A stretch of DNA of 40,542 bases from NCBI GenBank assembly GCA_903930345.1, contig CAIYYI010000326.1, positions 1 through 40,542 on the forward strand, in the 5' to 3' direction. Position numbers and translations under genes: made by a program. This document shows positions 16,281 to 24,137 of this stretch, piece by piece. Under the pieces are notes generated by a model. That model was not told where the DNA came from. It saw only the letters and a program-made list of their open reading frames with translations, and ran no database searches. The stretch's first letter is position 1; every line of letters begins with the position of its first letter. The DNA is from an uncultured Verrucomicrobiota bacterium (GTDB lineage: Bacteria; Verrucomicrobiota; Verrucomicrobiia; Limisphaerales; CAIYYI01).

Positions 16281-18959
16281 TCATTTGCTGATCAGATAGT
16301 ACAGGGTTGTCGGCTGGAGCCGGATGCCGCTGGCGTTGCCGGCGGCTCCCGCAGGGTAGCCGTTGAAATCCAGGGCGGTCACCCGCAACTGCGCCGCGTC
16401 AGGCCGCCGGAACCCCACGGTGCCCCGGAACTCGCGCACGAGCCACGGATCGGTGCCGATGCTGACCAGGCGCTGCACGTTTTCCGAGACCTGCTCCACC
16501 TGCCGGTTGGACTCCTTTTCCTCGGTCATCACCTGCAGGAGCATCCGGCTGGAGGTCGCCAGCGGCTGGTCATCCAGCGACACCAGGATGATGTGCGCCA
16601 GCTCCATATCGGTGGTGATGCTCAGATCCCGGGTCTCGACAGCGCCCACGGTTTTCAGCAGGCCGCTCACCCCCTGGGCCCGGGCGGCGTTGAGGGTCAG
16701 CACGCCCCGCCCGTAATCCAGCTTCAGTTCCCCGGTGGTGCTGGCCACGGTCTGCGCGGCGGTATTGAGGTACGGTTTCAAATCCGTCAGGCGGGTGGAG
16801 CCCGGGGCGCTGCCGAAACGTACCTCGGCACGCCCGACAAAATGGAGCAGCGGATTCAGGCGCTGGCCCGGCCGCACCTCCACACCCTGCGGCACATCCC
16901 GCATCCGAAGCTCATCCAGGCCGGCATCCTGCGGCAGGGGGGTGCCCTTCAGGGCCAGGAGGTCGTTGGTGTTCAGGCGCACCTCGGCCACCACGGCCCC
17001 CGCCGTGACCAGGCCGCGCCGGAAAATGAGGGCGGCAGCCGGGAACTGCCCCATCATGGCGGGCGACATCAGCGTCCATTGCTGCATGAAAAAGCCGGGC
17101 TTCACCACCCAATTCCCGCCGTCCAGGGCGAAGTGGACGATGCCATCCGTGTGCTGCAATGCGCCGTAGGCCGCGTAGTACAAGGGGGCCTCTGAGCGGA
17201 ACCGGTTGGGCCGGCACCAGGTGGTCTCCGAGATCATGGAGGGCAGCCCATCATAGTGTACATCCATGGCCGGGTGGAAAAAGAGACGGGGCTTGCCCGG
17301 GGCTTCGGGATCGAACCGCAGGGCGCTGCGATCCGACCAGGTGTGGCCGTCGCGGACGGACCAGGCGGCATTGTCCCCCTTGTGGTTGCACTCGAAGTAG
17401 CCGTGGCGGTCGATGAAGTCGCCCGCGGTGTAGCTGAGCTTCTCCAGCGGCCCCAGGTACTCCGGGCTGGCGGTGGCCCAGTTGGAGGCGGTGACGGGGC
17501 CCTTGAAGCCGAGCTTGCGCAGAAAGGCCTTGGTCTCCGCGTAGAACCGGGTCTGCACCTCCAGCAGAAAGGCGGCGGTGTCCTGATCGCGCAGCTTCCG
17601 CTCGTTGGCGATGTTCCAGAGGGGCCGGAACCCCACCCTGCCCTCGGCCGGCTGGTCGCGCTTCTCGCCCAGGCCGCCCCACTTGGCGCGGACGGCCTCC
17701 AGGGTGCCGTATTTTTTCACCAGCCAATCCCCAAACATTTTCTCCAGGAGGCGCAACTGCGGATCAGGTACGTTGTCGGCCGTGAAGGTCCAGAAAAAGA
17801 ACGAGTCCTCATTCTGCATCTCCAGGCTGGCCAGCGCCGGCTCATCAATCAGCGGCTTGCCGGTGGTCGGGCTCGGGGTGGTGAGGAGGGCGGTCCACCA
17901 TTGCCGGTACCGGGCCTGGAACTCCGGGTTGAACTCCAGGGCGGCGAAGGGATGTTTTTTGCCGTCGTACCCCGGCAGCCAGGCATTGTTGGGCTTGGGC
18001 GTGAACCAGAGGGGGAAGTAGATCGAGAAATGGGTGTAAATGCCCTCGGCCTTCATGGCCTCAACCACCTCGATGGCGTGGCGCACCCGGGCGGGATCAA
18101 CCTCGCCGTCCTGGTTGAAGTAGCCGCCATGGACGCGCACCAGGTTGATGCCGCGCTTAGCCAGGGTCCGCGCGCAGCGGCGCAATTCCGCCCCGGTGAG
18201 ATTGGCCGGAGGACCGTTCACCGCCCAAAACCGTTCAGGCCGACCATTGGCGGTGTGGATAAACTCGCCCTCCCGGACGCCGATGAACCCGTTCTCGCCG
18301 GCGAACCGCTCGTTCAAAAAACGGAGGTCCAGGGCCGACTCGGTGAAAGGGTCCGGCCGGGGATCAAACGGGAACCAGCCCTGGCTGGCCTCAGCCAGGC
18401 GTTTCAACTCGGACGCCATCTGGTCTGGGCGGGTTTTGCCGCGCGGCTGAAAGGGCTCGGTGCTGAGGACAAAGCAATCCAGGTACCCATGGTTGCTGTT
18501 GGCGCTGGTCATGCGGAAGGTGATTTTGTTCGCGCCGCCGGGCAGGGTCACCCGGCCCACCTTGCACCAGGCCAGGAAGCGGAGGTCGGGCTTGTTATCC
18601 GCCGCCACATTGAGGTCGTCCCGTTTATCGCGGCCCAGGTCAATGGGCGTCTCGGCCCCGCCGTTCAGGGCGTAGCTCAGCCGGGCCTGCAGGGGATTGG
18701 CGCGCACCCAGAACTCGTACTCACCGCCCTGGGAGACGGTGAACTGGTACTCCGCCAGGCCGGGTTTGGCCGGGTCGAAATTGGAGATGAAGTCCGCGCC
18801 GGAGAACTGGTCGCGCTTCACCTGGTCATACCACCAGGGGTGGCGGTTCATTTTGTTGACCGACGGCTTCTCCCCCTCAATCCAAAGGAAAGCCGCCCGC
18901 CCGGTCGAAGTGCCAAACCAAGCCAAAGCCAAAGCGAGGGCAAACAAGCGCGTGTTCAT
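16281..18959 (-). CDS. Secreted GH-A-like glycoside hydrolase
   Basis: 892 aa from the ATG at 18959 (signal peptide MNTRLFALALALAWFGTSTG); the frame is open 20 codons further, but those lack signal-peptide character. Residues about 25-170 look like a carbohydrate-binding beta-sandwich (GGEYEFWVRANPLQARL and ANKITFRMTSANSNHGYLD). From about 230 the sequence has the pattern of a TIM-barrel hydrolase of the GH5/clan A type: RGINLVRVHGGYFN, YTHFSIYFPLWF, and LEMQNEDSFFFW with Glu384 as likely acid/base. SETTW with Glu578 is the best nucleophile candidate. A beta-rich C-terminal region follows. The exact family was not recognised and the catalytic assignment is inferred from order only. It should act outside the cytoplasm on a plant or algal polysaccharide. 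Confidence 0.72.
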   Translation of the reverse strand: MNTRLFALALALAWFGTSTGRAAFLWIEGEKPSVNKMNRHPWWYDQVKRDQFSGADFISNFDPAKPGLAEYQFTVSQGGEYEFWVRANPLQARLSYALNGGAETPIDLGRDKRDDLNVAADNKPDLRFLAWCKVGRVTLPGGANKITFRMTSANSNHGYLDCFVLSTEPFQPRGKTRPDQMASELKRLAEASQGWFPFDPRPDPFTESALDLRFLNERFAGENGFIGVREGEFIHTANGRPERFWAVNGPPANLTGAELRRCARTLAKRGINLVRVHGGYFNQDGEVDPARVRHAIEVVEAMKAEGIYTHFSIYFPLWFTPKPNNAWLPGYDGKKHPFAALEFNPEFQARYRQWWTALLTTPSPTTGKPLIDEPALASLEMQNEDSFFFWTFTADNVPDPQLRLLEKMFGDWLVKKYGTLEAVRAKWGGLGEKRDQPAEGRVGFRPLWNIANERKLRDQDTAAFLLEVQTRFYAETKAFLRKLGFKGPVTASNWATASPEYLGPLEKLSYTAGDFIDRHGYFECNHKGDNAAWSVRDGHTWSDRSALRFDPEAPGKPRLFFHPAMDVHYDGLPSMISETTWCRPNRFRSEAPLYYAAYGALQHTDGIVHFALDGGNWVVKPGFFMQQWTLMSPAMMGQFPAAALIFRRGLVTAGAVVAEVRLNTNDLLALKGTPLPQDAGLDELRMRDVPQGVEVRPGQRLNPLLHFVGRAEVRFGSAPGSTRLTDLKPYLNTAAQTVASTTGELKLDYGRGVLTLNAARAQGVSGLLKTVGAVETRDLSITTDMELAHIILVSLDDQPLATSSRMLLQVMTEEKESNRQVEQVSENVQRLVSIGTDPWLVREFRGTVGFRRPDAAQLRVTALDFNGYPAGAAGNASGIRLQPTTLYYLISK

Positions 18960-18966
18960 GGGCTGA

Positions 18967-18995
18967 ATGAGAGCGAACCGGGGGAAACAAGTCAA
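18967..18995 (-). promoter_or_regulatory. Putative promoter of the GH-A-like gene (leaderless geometry)
   Basis: On the minus strand TTGACT (18995-18990), a 17-base spacer, TCTCAT (18972-18967), then seven bases to the ATG at 18959. The -35 differs from consensus at one position. No Shine-Dalgarno is present, and the predicted start is the A of the ATG. Confidence 0.5.
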
Positions 18996-19022
18996 CCACT
19001 TGGAAAGCCGCAGCCTCATCTG

Positions 19023-19063
19023 CCCCTGCCGGGCTCCGTCTCGGAGACGGAGCCCGGCAGGGG
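19023..19063. repeat. Perfect 20-bp inverted repeat with one-base centre
   Basis: 19023-19042 is perfectly complementary to 19044-19063 with only G19043 between, so the core reads CTCCGTCTCGGAGACGGAG. It lies 17 bases after the carB stop codon and upstream of the promoter of the GH-A-like gene. As RNA it would fold into a very stable hairpin with a small loop. No T tract follows on the minus strand, so it could act as a 3' stability element, a Rho-assisted terminator or a member of the dispersed palindrome family. Confidence 0.8.
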
Positions 19064-19079
19064 GTGGTGGAAGGACCGC

Positions 19080-22000
19080 CTAACGGATGGCGGCGTGGTA
19101 ATATTGCAACGGCTGGACGCCGATGCGGCCGAGCCGGTATTCCGCAATGCCGGCCACCGAGGCGCGGGCCGCCGCCGCCGTGGTCACATAGGGGATCTTG
19201 TGCTTGATGGCGGCCTGGCGGATGTAGGCGTCATCGTTCTTGCCCTGACGCCCCACCGGGGTGTTGATGATGAGCTGGATTTCCTGGCTCTTGATCTCAT
19301 CCACGATGTCCGGCCGCTTTAGCTCGTGGAGTTTGTGGCTCAATTCCACCTCCAGTCCGTTCTGCTTGAGGAACGCATGTGTGCCGTTGGTGGCCTTGAC
19401 CCGGAACCCAAGCTCCTTGAACTTGCGCGCCACCCCGAGGATCTCGGCCTTGTCCTTATCGGCCACGGAGATCAGGACGGTGCCCTGGGTGGGCAGCGGC
19501 GGCTGGGCCGCCTCCTGCGCCTTGAAGTAGGCGAGGCCGAAGCTGGTGGACATCCCCAGCACCTCGCCGGTGGAGCGCATCTCCGGCCCGAGCACCGGGT
19601 CCACCTCCGGGAACATGTTGAAGGGCAGCACCACCTCCTTGACGCCCACGTGCGGAATCACCTTCCGGACCAGCCTCATCTCACTGAGGCGGGCCCCCAT
19701 CATGAGCTGGGTGGCCAGGCGCGCCATGGGGACGTTGCAGACCTTGGAGACGAGCGGGACCGTGCGCGAGGCGCGCGGGTTGGCCTCCAGCACATAGACC
19801 TGGCCGTTGGCAATGGCGTACTGGATGTTCATGACGCCCTTGACCTTGAGTTCCCGGCTGATGCGCGCGGTCAGCTCCTCAATCTGCGCGATGTGCTGCG
19901 GGGAGAGCGTCACCGGGGGAATCACGCACGCGGAATCGCCCGAGTGGATGCCGGCCAGCTCAATGTGCTCCATGACCGCCGGAACGAAGGCATCCACGCC
20001 ATCCGCCAGGGCGTCAGCCTCGGCCTCGATCGCATTCTCCAGGAAGCGGTCAAGCAGAATGGGGCGTCCGGCGGAAACCTCCCCCGCCGCCGCCATGTAG
20101 GCGCGCAGCATGCCCTCATCCTGCACCACCTCCATGCCCCGGCCGCCGAGGACAAAGGAGGGGCGCACCATGAGGGGATAGCCAATGCGACCGGCGACCG
20201 TGATCGCCTCCCCAATGTTGCTGGCCATGCCGGATTCCGGCATGAGAATGCCCAGCTTCTCCATCACCTGCCGGAACCGGTCGCGGTCCTCCGCCAGGTC
20301 GATGGTGTCCGGGGTGGTGCCCAGGATTTTCACGCCCGCCGCCTCCAGCTCCCGGGCCAGGTTCAGCGGGGTCTGCCCACCGAACTGGACGATCACGCCC
20401 TCAGGCTTCTCCGCCTCATAGATGCTGAGCACATCCTCGACAGTCAGTGGCTCGAAGTAGAGTTTGTCCGAGGTGTCGTAATCGGTGGAGACCGTCTCGG
20501 GGTTGCAGTTAACCATGATGGTCTCAAAGCCGGCCTCGCGCAGAGCAAGGGCGCAATGGACGCAGCAGTAATCGAACTCTATGCCCTGGCCGATGCGGTT
20601 CGGGCCACCCCCGAGCACCATGACCTTGCGGCGGTCACTGGTTTTGACGCGATTGGGGGCGTTGTAGGTGGAGTAGTAATAGGCGGCATTTTCCACACCG
20701 CTGACCGGGACGGCATCCCACGCCTCCACCAGGCCCAGGGCGATGCGGCGGCGGCGGATATCCACCTCGGGAAGCCCCAGGATTTTGGCGAGATACTTGT
20801 CCGCAAACCCATCCTTCTTGGCCTGGACCAGCAGCGCATCCGGAGGCAGCGCCCCCTTGAAGGCCAGGAGCTGCTCCTCCAGCTCCACCAGCTCCTTCAT
20901 CTGCTGGATGAACCATGCCTTGATGTGGGTCTTGGCGGAAAGCTCCGCCACGGTGGCCCCGTGGCGCAGGGCCTCGTACATGACATACTGGCGCTCGCTG
21001 GTGGCAAAGTTCAGCAGGGACATCAGCTCCGGCAGCGTCCGGGTGTTGAAATCCTTGGCGAAGCCGAGGCCGTGGCGGCCGTTCTCCAGGGAGCGGATGG
21101 CCTTTTGGAAGGCCTCCTTGTAATTCTTGCCGATGCTCATCACCTCCCCCACGGCGCGCATCTGGGTGCCCAGCTTGTCCTCCGCCCCCTTGAATTTCTC
21201 AAAGGCCCAGCGCGCGAATTTCACCACCACATAATCACCCGAGGGGGTGTACTTCTCCAGCGTGCCGTCGCGCCAGTACGGGATCTCATCCAGGGAAAGC
21301 CCGGCCGCGAGCTTGGCCGAGATGAGCGCAATGGGGAAGCCGGTGGCCTTGGAGGCCAGGGCGGAGGAACGGGAGGTGCGGGGGTTGATCTCAATGATCA
21401 CCACGCGCCCGGTCTTGGGATCATGGGCGAACTGGATGTTGGTGCCCCCGATGACCTCGATGGCGGTGACAATGCGATAGGAGTAATCCTGCAGCCTGGC
21501 CTGCAGCTTGGGATCAATCGTCAGCATGGGGGCGACGCAATAGGAATCGCCCGTGTGAATGCCCATGGCATCCACATTTTCAATGAAACAGACGGTGATC
21601 AACTGGTTGTTGTGGTCGCGCACAACCTCCAGCTCCAACTCCTCCCAGCCGAGCACGGATTCCTCAACCAGGATCTGGTGCACCATGCTGGCCGCCAGGC
21701 CGCGCCCGGCGATCAGGCGGAGTTCCTCCACGTTGTAAACCATCCCGCCACCGGTGCCGCCCATCGTGTAGGCCGGGCGGATCACCACGGGATAACCCAG
21801 CTCGGAGGCGACTTTTTCGGCCTCCTCCACGGTGAAGGCAGGGGCGCTCCTGGGCATGTCGATGCCCAGCTTCTTCATGGTCTCCTTGAAGATGATGCGG
21901 TCCTCGCCCTTCTCAATGGCACCGGCCTCCACCCCGATGATGCGGACGCCATACTTGGCCAAAACCCCGGCCCGGGCGAGCTGGGAGGACAGGTTCAGGC

Positions 22001-22283
22001 CGGTCTGCCCGCCCAGATTGGGCAGCAGCGCATCCGGCCGCTCCTTTTCGATGATCTCCGTGAGCGAATCGACGGTCAAAGGCTCAATGTAGGTGGCATC
22101 CGCCATGCCCGGATCGGTCATGATGGTGGCGGGATTGGAGTTCACCAGGACGATCTGGTAGCCCAACCCCCGCAGAGCCTTGCACGCCTGCGTGCCAGAG
22201 TAGTCGAATTCACACGCCTGACCGATGATGATTGGGCCGGAACCGATGATCAGCACCTTCCTAATGTCATTTCTTTTTGGCAT
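19080..22283 (-). CDS. carB: Carbamoyl-phosphate synthase large subunit
   Basis: 1067 aa, close to the 1073 of E. coli CarB and full length. The N-terminal half starts MPKRNDIRKVLIIGSGPIIIGQ and carries the first ATP-grasp module (carboxyphosphate synthesis). An oligomerisation region separates it from the second half, which begins MVLGGGPNRIGQGIEFDYCC and has the second ATP-grasp module (carbamate phosphorylation). The last 140 residues are the MGS-like allosteric domain (TVLISVADKDKAEILGVARKF). With the small subunit CarA it makes carbamoyl phosphate from glutamine, bicarbonate and two ATP for arginine and pyrimidine synthesis. carA is not in the window. The ATG at 22283 has no Shine-Dalgarno but a promoter with leaderless geometry. 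Confidence 0.97.
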   Translation of the reverse strand: MPKRNDIRKVLIIGSGPIIIGQACEFDYSGTQACKALRGLGYQIVLVNSNPATIMTDPGMADATYIEPLTVDSLTEIIEKERPDALLPNLGGQTGLNLSSQLARAGVLAKYGVRIIGVEAGAIEKGEDRIIFKETMKKLGIDMPRSAPAFTVEEAEKVASELGYPVVIRPAYTMGGTGGGMVYNVEELRLIAGRGLAASMVHQILVEESVLGWEELELEVVRDHNNQLITVCFIENVDAMGIHTGDSYCVAPMLTIDPKLQARLQDYSYRIVTAIEVIGGTNIQFAHDPKTGRVVIIEINPRTSRSSALASKATGFPIALISAKLAAGLSLDEIPYWRDGTLEKYTPSGDYVVVKFARWAFEKFKGAEDKLGTQMRAVGEVMSIGKNYKEAFQKAIRSLENGRHGLGFAKDFNTRTLPELMSLLNFATSERQYVMYEALRHGATVAELSAKTHIKAWFIQQMKELVELEEQLLAFKGALPPDALLVQAKKDGFADKYLAKILGLPEVDIRRRRIALGLVEAWDAVPVSGVENAAYYYSTYNAPNRVKTSDRRKVMVLGGGPNRIGQGIEFDYCCVHCALALREAGFETIMVNCNPETVSTDYDTSDKLYFEPLTVEDVLSIYEAEKPEGVIVQFGGQTPLNLARELEAAGVKILGTTPDTIDLAEDRDRFRQVMEKLGILMPESGMASNIGEAITVAGRIGYPLMVRPSFVLGGRGMEVVQDEGMLRAYMAAAGEVSAGRPILLDRFLENAIEAEADALADGVDAFVPAVMEHIELAGIHSGDSACVIPPVTLSPQHIAQIEELTARISRELKVKGVMNIQYAIANGQVYVLEANPRASRTVPLVSKVCNVPMARLATQLMMGARLSEMRLVRKVIPHVGVKEVVLPFNMFPEVDPVLGPEMRSTGEVLGMSTSFGLAYFKAQEAAQPPLPTQGTVLISVADKDKAEILGVARKFKELGFRVKATNGTHAFLKQNGLEVELSHKLHELKRPDIVDEIKSQEIQLIINTPVGRQGKNDDAYIRQAAIKHKIPYVTTAAAARASVAGIAEYRLGRIGVQPLQYYHAAIR

Positions 22284-22289
22284 AATGGT

Positions 22290-22318
22290 ATTTAATAAAT
22301 CAATCCAACACCCAGCAA
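22290..22318 (-). promoter_or_regulatory. Putative promoter of carB (leaderless geometry)
   Basis: On the minus strand TTGCTG (22318-22313), a 17-base spacer, TTAAAT (22295-22290), then six bases to the ATG at 22283. The area is AT-rich compared with its surroundings. No Shine-Dalgarno is present, and the predicted start is the A of the ATG or one base off. Confidence 0.5.
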
Positions 22319-22456
22319 TCGTTGCGACGTCGGGATGACCGGTGGTGTTACGATTCCATGCTGCTCAAAGCCCGCGCCTGAAGCAACCAAAATCACCAAA
22401 ATCAGCGCCGTCCCGCACCTTCCGCTGCGGCAATCTGGCGCTCGCTTTTTCTCCCT

Positions 22457-22683
22457 GGGAGGCTTGATCATGTCTGTTCACCCTGGAACAACTGATCGCG
22501 GAAGCCGGACAGTCCGGGCAGCCCGCCGCATTACGCACCGCCGAGCAGGCGGAGCAGGAGCCGCAAGCGGTGGCCACCCGTCCTACCCGTCCTACCAGTC
22601 CTACAACAATCCGGATGGCCGACACAGCCCCCATTTCTGGAAATGCCGATGTGACAGGAACATCCGGTTTTGATGGGCTGTGA
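22457..22683 (+). pseudogene. Possible decayed gene start in the carB-adh gap
   Basis: The 674 bases at 22284-22957 contain no convincing intact gene. GGGAGG followed seven bases later by ATG at 22470 looks like a translation start, but that frame gives an Arg-rich, unnatural 67-aa peptide. The frame that reads like protein is another one: from 22474 it gives LFTLEQLIAEAGQSGQ, then PAALRTAEQAEQEPQ, and ends at TGA 22681-22683, with GC-rich third positions but no start codon (an in-frame stop lies at 22465). A small indel between the ATG and 22474 would explain this. It may instead be chance. No family was recognised. Confidence 0.3.
22578..22604. repeat. Three 9-base tandem repeats
   Basis: CCGTCCTAC (22578-22586), CCGTCCTAC (22587-22595) and CAGTCCTAC (22596-22604) stand in tandem. 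They lie inside the possible gene remnant in the carB-adh gap and keep its frame (three codons each). Confidence 0.7.
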
Positions 22684-22859
22684 ACAAGTCGGTGAATAAG
22701 TTTCCCGGAGGGTTTTCCGGGGTGGACAGTCTTTGTCCCACTGGTTCAGATAAACTGCCCCACATGAAATCTAAATACCCCACCTGCACCACCCGCAGAC
22801 GCCGGGCTTCCCGTGTGCCCCCCGCGCGCCCTTGCCACCGATCACCTTGTGCCCCTGAA

Positions 22860-22937
22860 GGCCGGGTGGGAAACCCGGCCTACATGTCGATCCGCCACCA
22901 CCCCTGTGTGGGCTGCGTCTCCTCACGCGGCGTCCCA
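22860..22937. repeat. Palindromic intergenic repeats, two units
   Basis: GGCCGGGT (22860-22867) pairs perfectly with ACCCGGCC (22873-22880) around GGGAA and is followed by TACATG. A second unit at 22910-22937 (GGCTGCGT...ACGCGGCGTCCCA) is a degenerate copy of the one at 16220-16246. They lie just after the stop of the alcohol dehydrogenase gene, in the order hairpin, TACATG, second hairpin. Confidence 0.6.
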
Positions 22938-22957
22938 CCAGACTGAGATGGTGCGAT

Positions 22958-23980
22958 TTAAAAATCGTTCTGCAGAACAATCCGGTAGCGCGCCTTGCCC
23001 GCCCGCAGATGGTCGAGCGCATCGTTGACCCGGGACATGGGAAAGGTTTCCGTGATCGGCGCGATCCCGTGCCGGGCGCTGAAATCCAGCATGGTGGCGA
23101 TGGCGGTCGGGCTGCCTGTGGGCGAACCGGACACCATGCGCTGGCCCATGATCAGGGACATGGCCGGCACCGGCACCGGTTCCAGCACCGCACCCACGAA
23201 ATGCAGGCGGCCCTTGGGGGCCAGGGTGGCCAGGACGGCGTTCCAGTCGAGCGGGGCGTTGACGGTGGAGATGATGAAATCAAGTGCGCCGGCAATCCGG
23301 CCCATCTGCGCGCTGTCGCGGGAGCTGACGACGTGGTGCGCGCCCAGGCGGTGGGCCTCCTCATGCTTCGCATCGCTGGAGGTGAAGGCGTACACCTCGC
23401 AGCCCCAGTGGGACAGGAAGCTCAGCGCCATGTGCCCGAGGCCGCCGATACCGATGACGCCAACCCGTTGGGTGGGGCGTACATCGGCCAGCAGGATGGG
23501 ATTGAACACGGTGATGCCGCCACAGAAAAGCGGCCCCACTTTGGAGGCGTCCAACCGGTCCGGCAGAGGGATGGCCCAAACCCAGTGGGACCGCACCCGG
23601 TCAGCAAAACCACCGTGGCGTTGCACAATGGTCCCTTCCCCGGTGGGGCACAGATGGTGGTCCCCCCCGAGGCAGTGGGGGCACGCCATGCAACTGCCGG
23701 ACATCCAGCCAATGCCCACCCGCTGGCCCACTTTCACGCCCTTGGCCTGGGTGCCCACCGCCACCACCCGGCCCACGACCTCATGCCCGGGCACAAACGG
23801 GTAACGGGTCATGGCCCAGTCATTTTCGAGCATGGACAAATCCGAGTGGCAGATGCCGCAGTATTCCACTGCGACCTCCACCTGTTCGGCCCCCAGTTCG
23901 CCGGGATCGTATTGGATGGCCTGGAGCCGTGCTCCCTTTTCCGCTGCGGCATAACCGGTAAAAAGCTTTGGATTCGACAT
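22958..23980 (-). CDS. Zinc-dependent alcohol dehydrogenase, YahK/CAD type
   Basis: 340 aa. Medium-chain dehydrogenase with catalytic-zinc residues in YCGICHSD (Cys44, His45 region) and PGHEVVG, and a structural-zinc lobe with four Cys in SCMACPHC and HHLC. The nucleotide-binding motif GVIGIGGLGHMAL and CGGITVFNP place it near E. coli YahK and plant-type cinnamyl alcohol dehydrogenases, which reduce aldehydes with NADPH. It is cytoplasmic. It is 157 bases downstream of the eight-gene operon on the same strand and could be transcribed from it or separately; no clear promoter or Shine-Dalgarno was seen. The physiological aldehyde is unknown. Confidence 0.93.
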   Translation of the reverse strand: MSNPKLFTGYAAAEKGARLQAIQYDPGELGAEQVEVAVEYCGICHSDLSMLENDWAMTRYPFVPGHEVVGRVVAVGTQAKGVKVGQRVGIGWMSGSCMACPHCLGGDHHLCPTGEGTIVQRHGGFADRVRSHWVWAIPLPDRLDASKVGPLFCGGITVFNPILLADVRPTQRVGVIGIGGLGHMALSFLSHWGCEVYAFTSSDAKHEEAHRLGAHHVVSSRDSAQMGRIAGALDFIISTVNAPLDWNAVLATLAPKGRLHFVGAVLEPVPVPAMSLIMGQRMVSGSPTGSPTAIATMLDFSARHGIAPITETFPMSRVNDALDHLRAGKARYRIVLQNDF

Positions 23981-24137
23981 TACTTACCAATGGTGCAACA
24001 AGTGGAAAAGCGCAACCGACAAAACCAAATATTTCTGTTCATCCAATTGTTCTCCTGAAGGTTAGGAAAACAATCCAGCCGCACAACCAACTCCAAATTC
24101 AGCCACTCCTCGCCACGCATCGGCCACCGCCTGGCTT

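Noticed and set aside
17256-19322. 688-codon plus-strand open frame opposite the GH-A-like gene
   Set aside because: It overlaps the carB end and the palindrome and has the composition of a GC-rich shadow; the minus-strand gene has a signal peptide, promoter and hydrolase motifs.
19326-22295. 989-codon plus-strand open frame opposite carB
   Set aside because: carB on the minus strand is full length and unmistakable; the antisense frame is rich in His/Gly/Arg/Leu with no domain and is a typical shadow of a high-GC gene.
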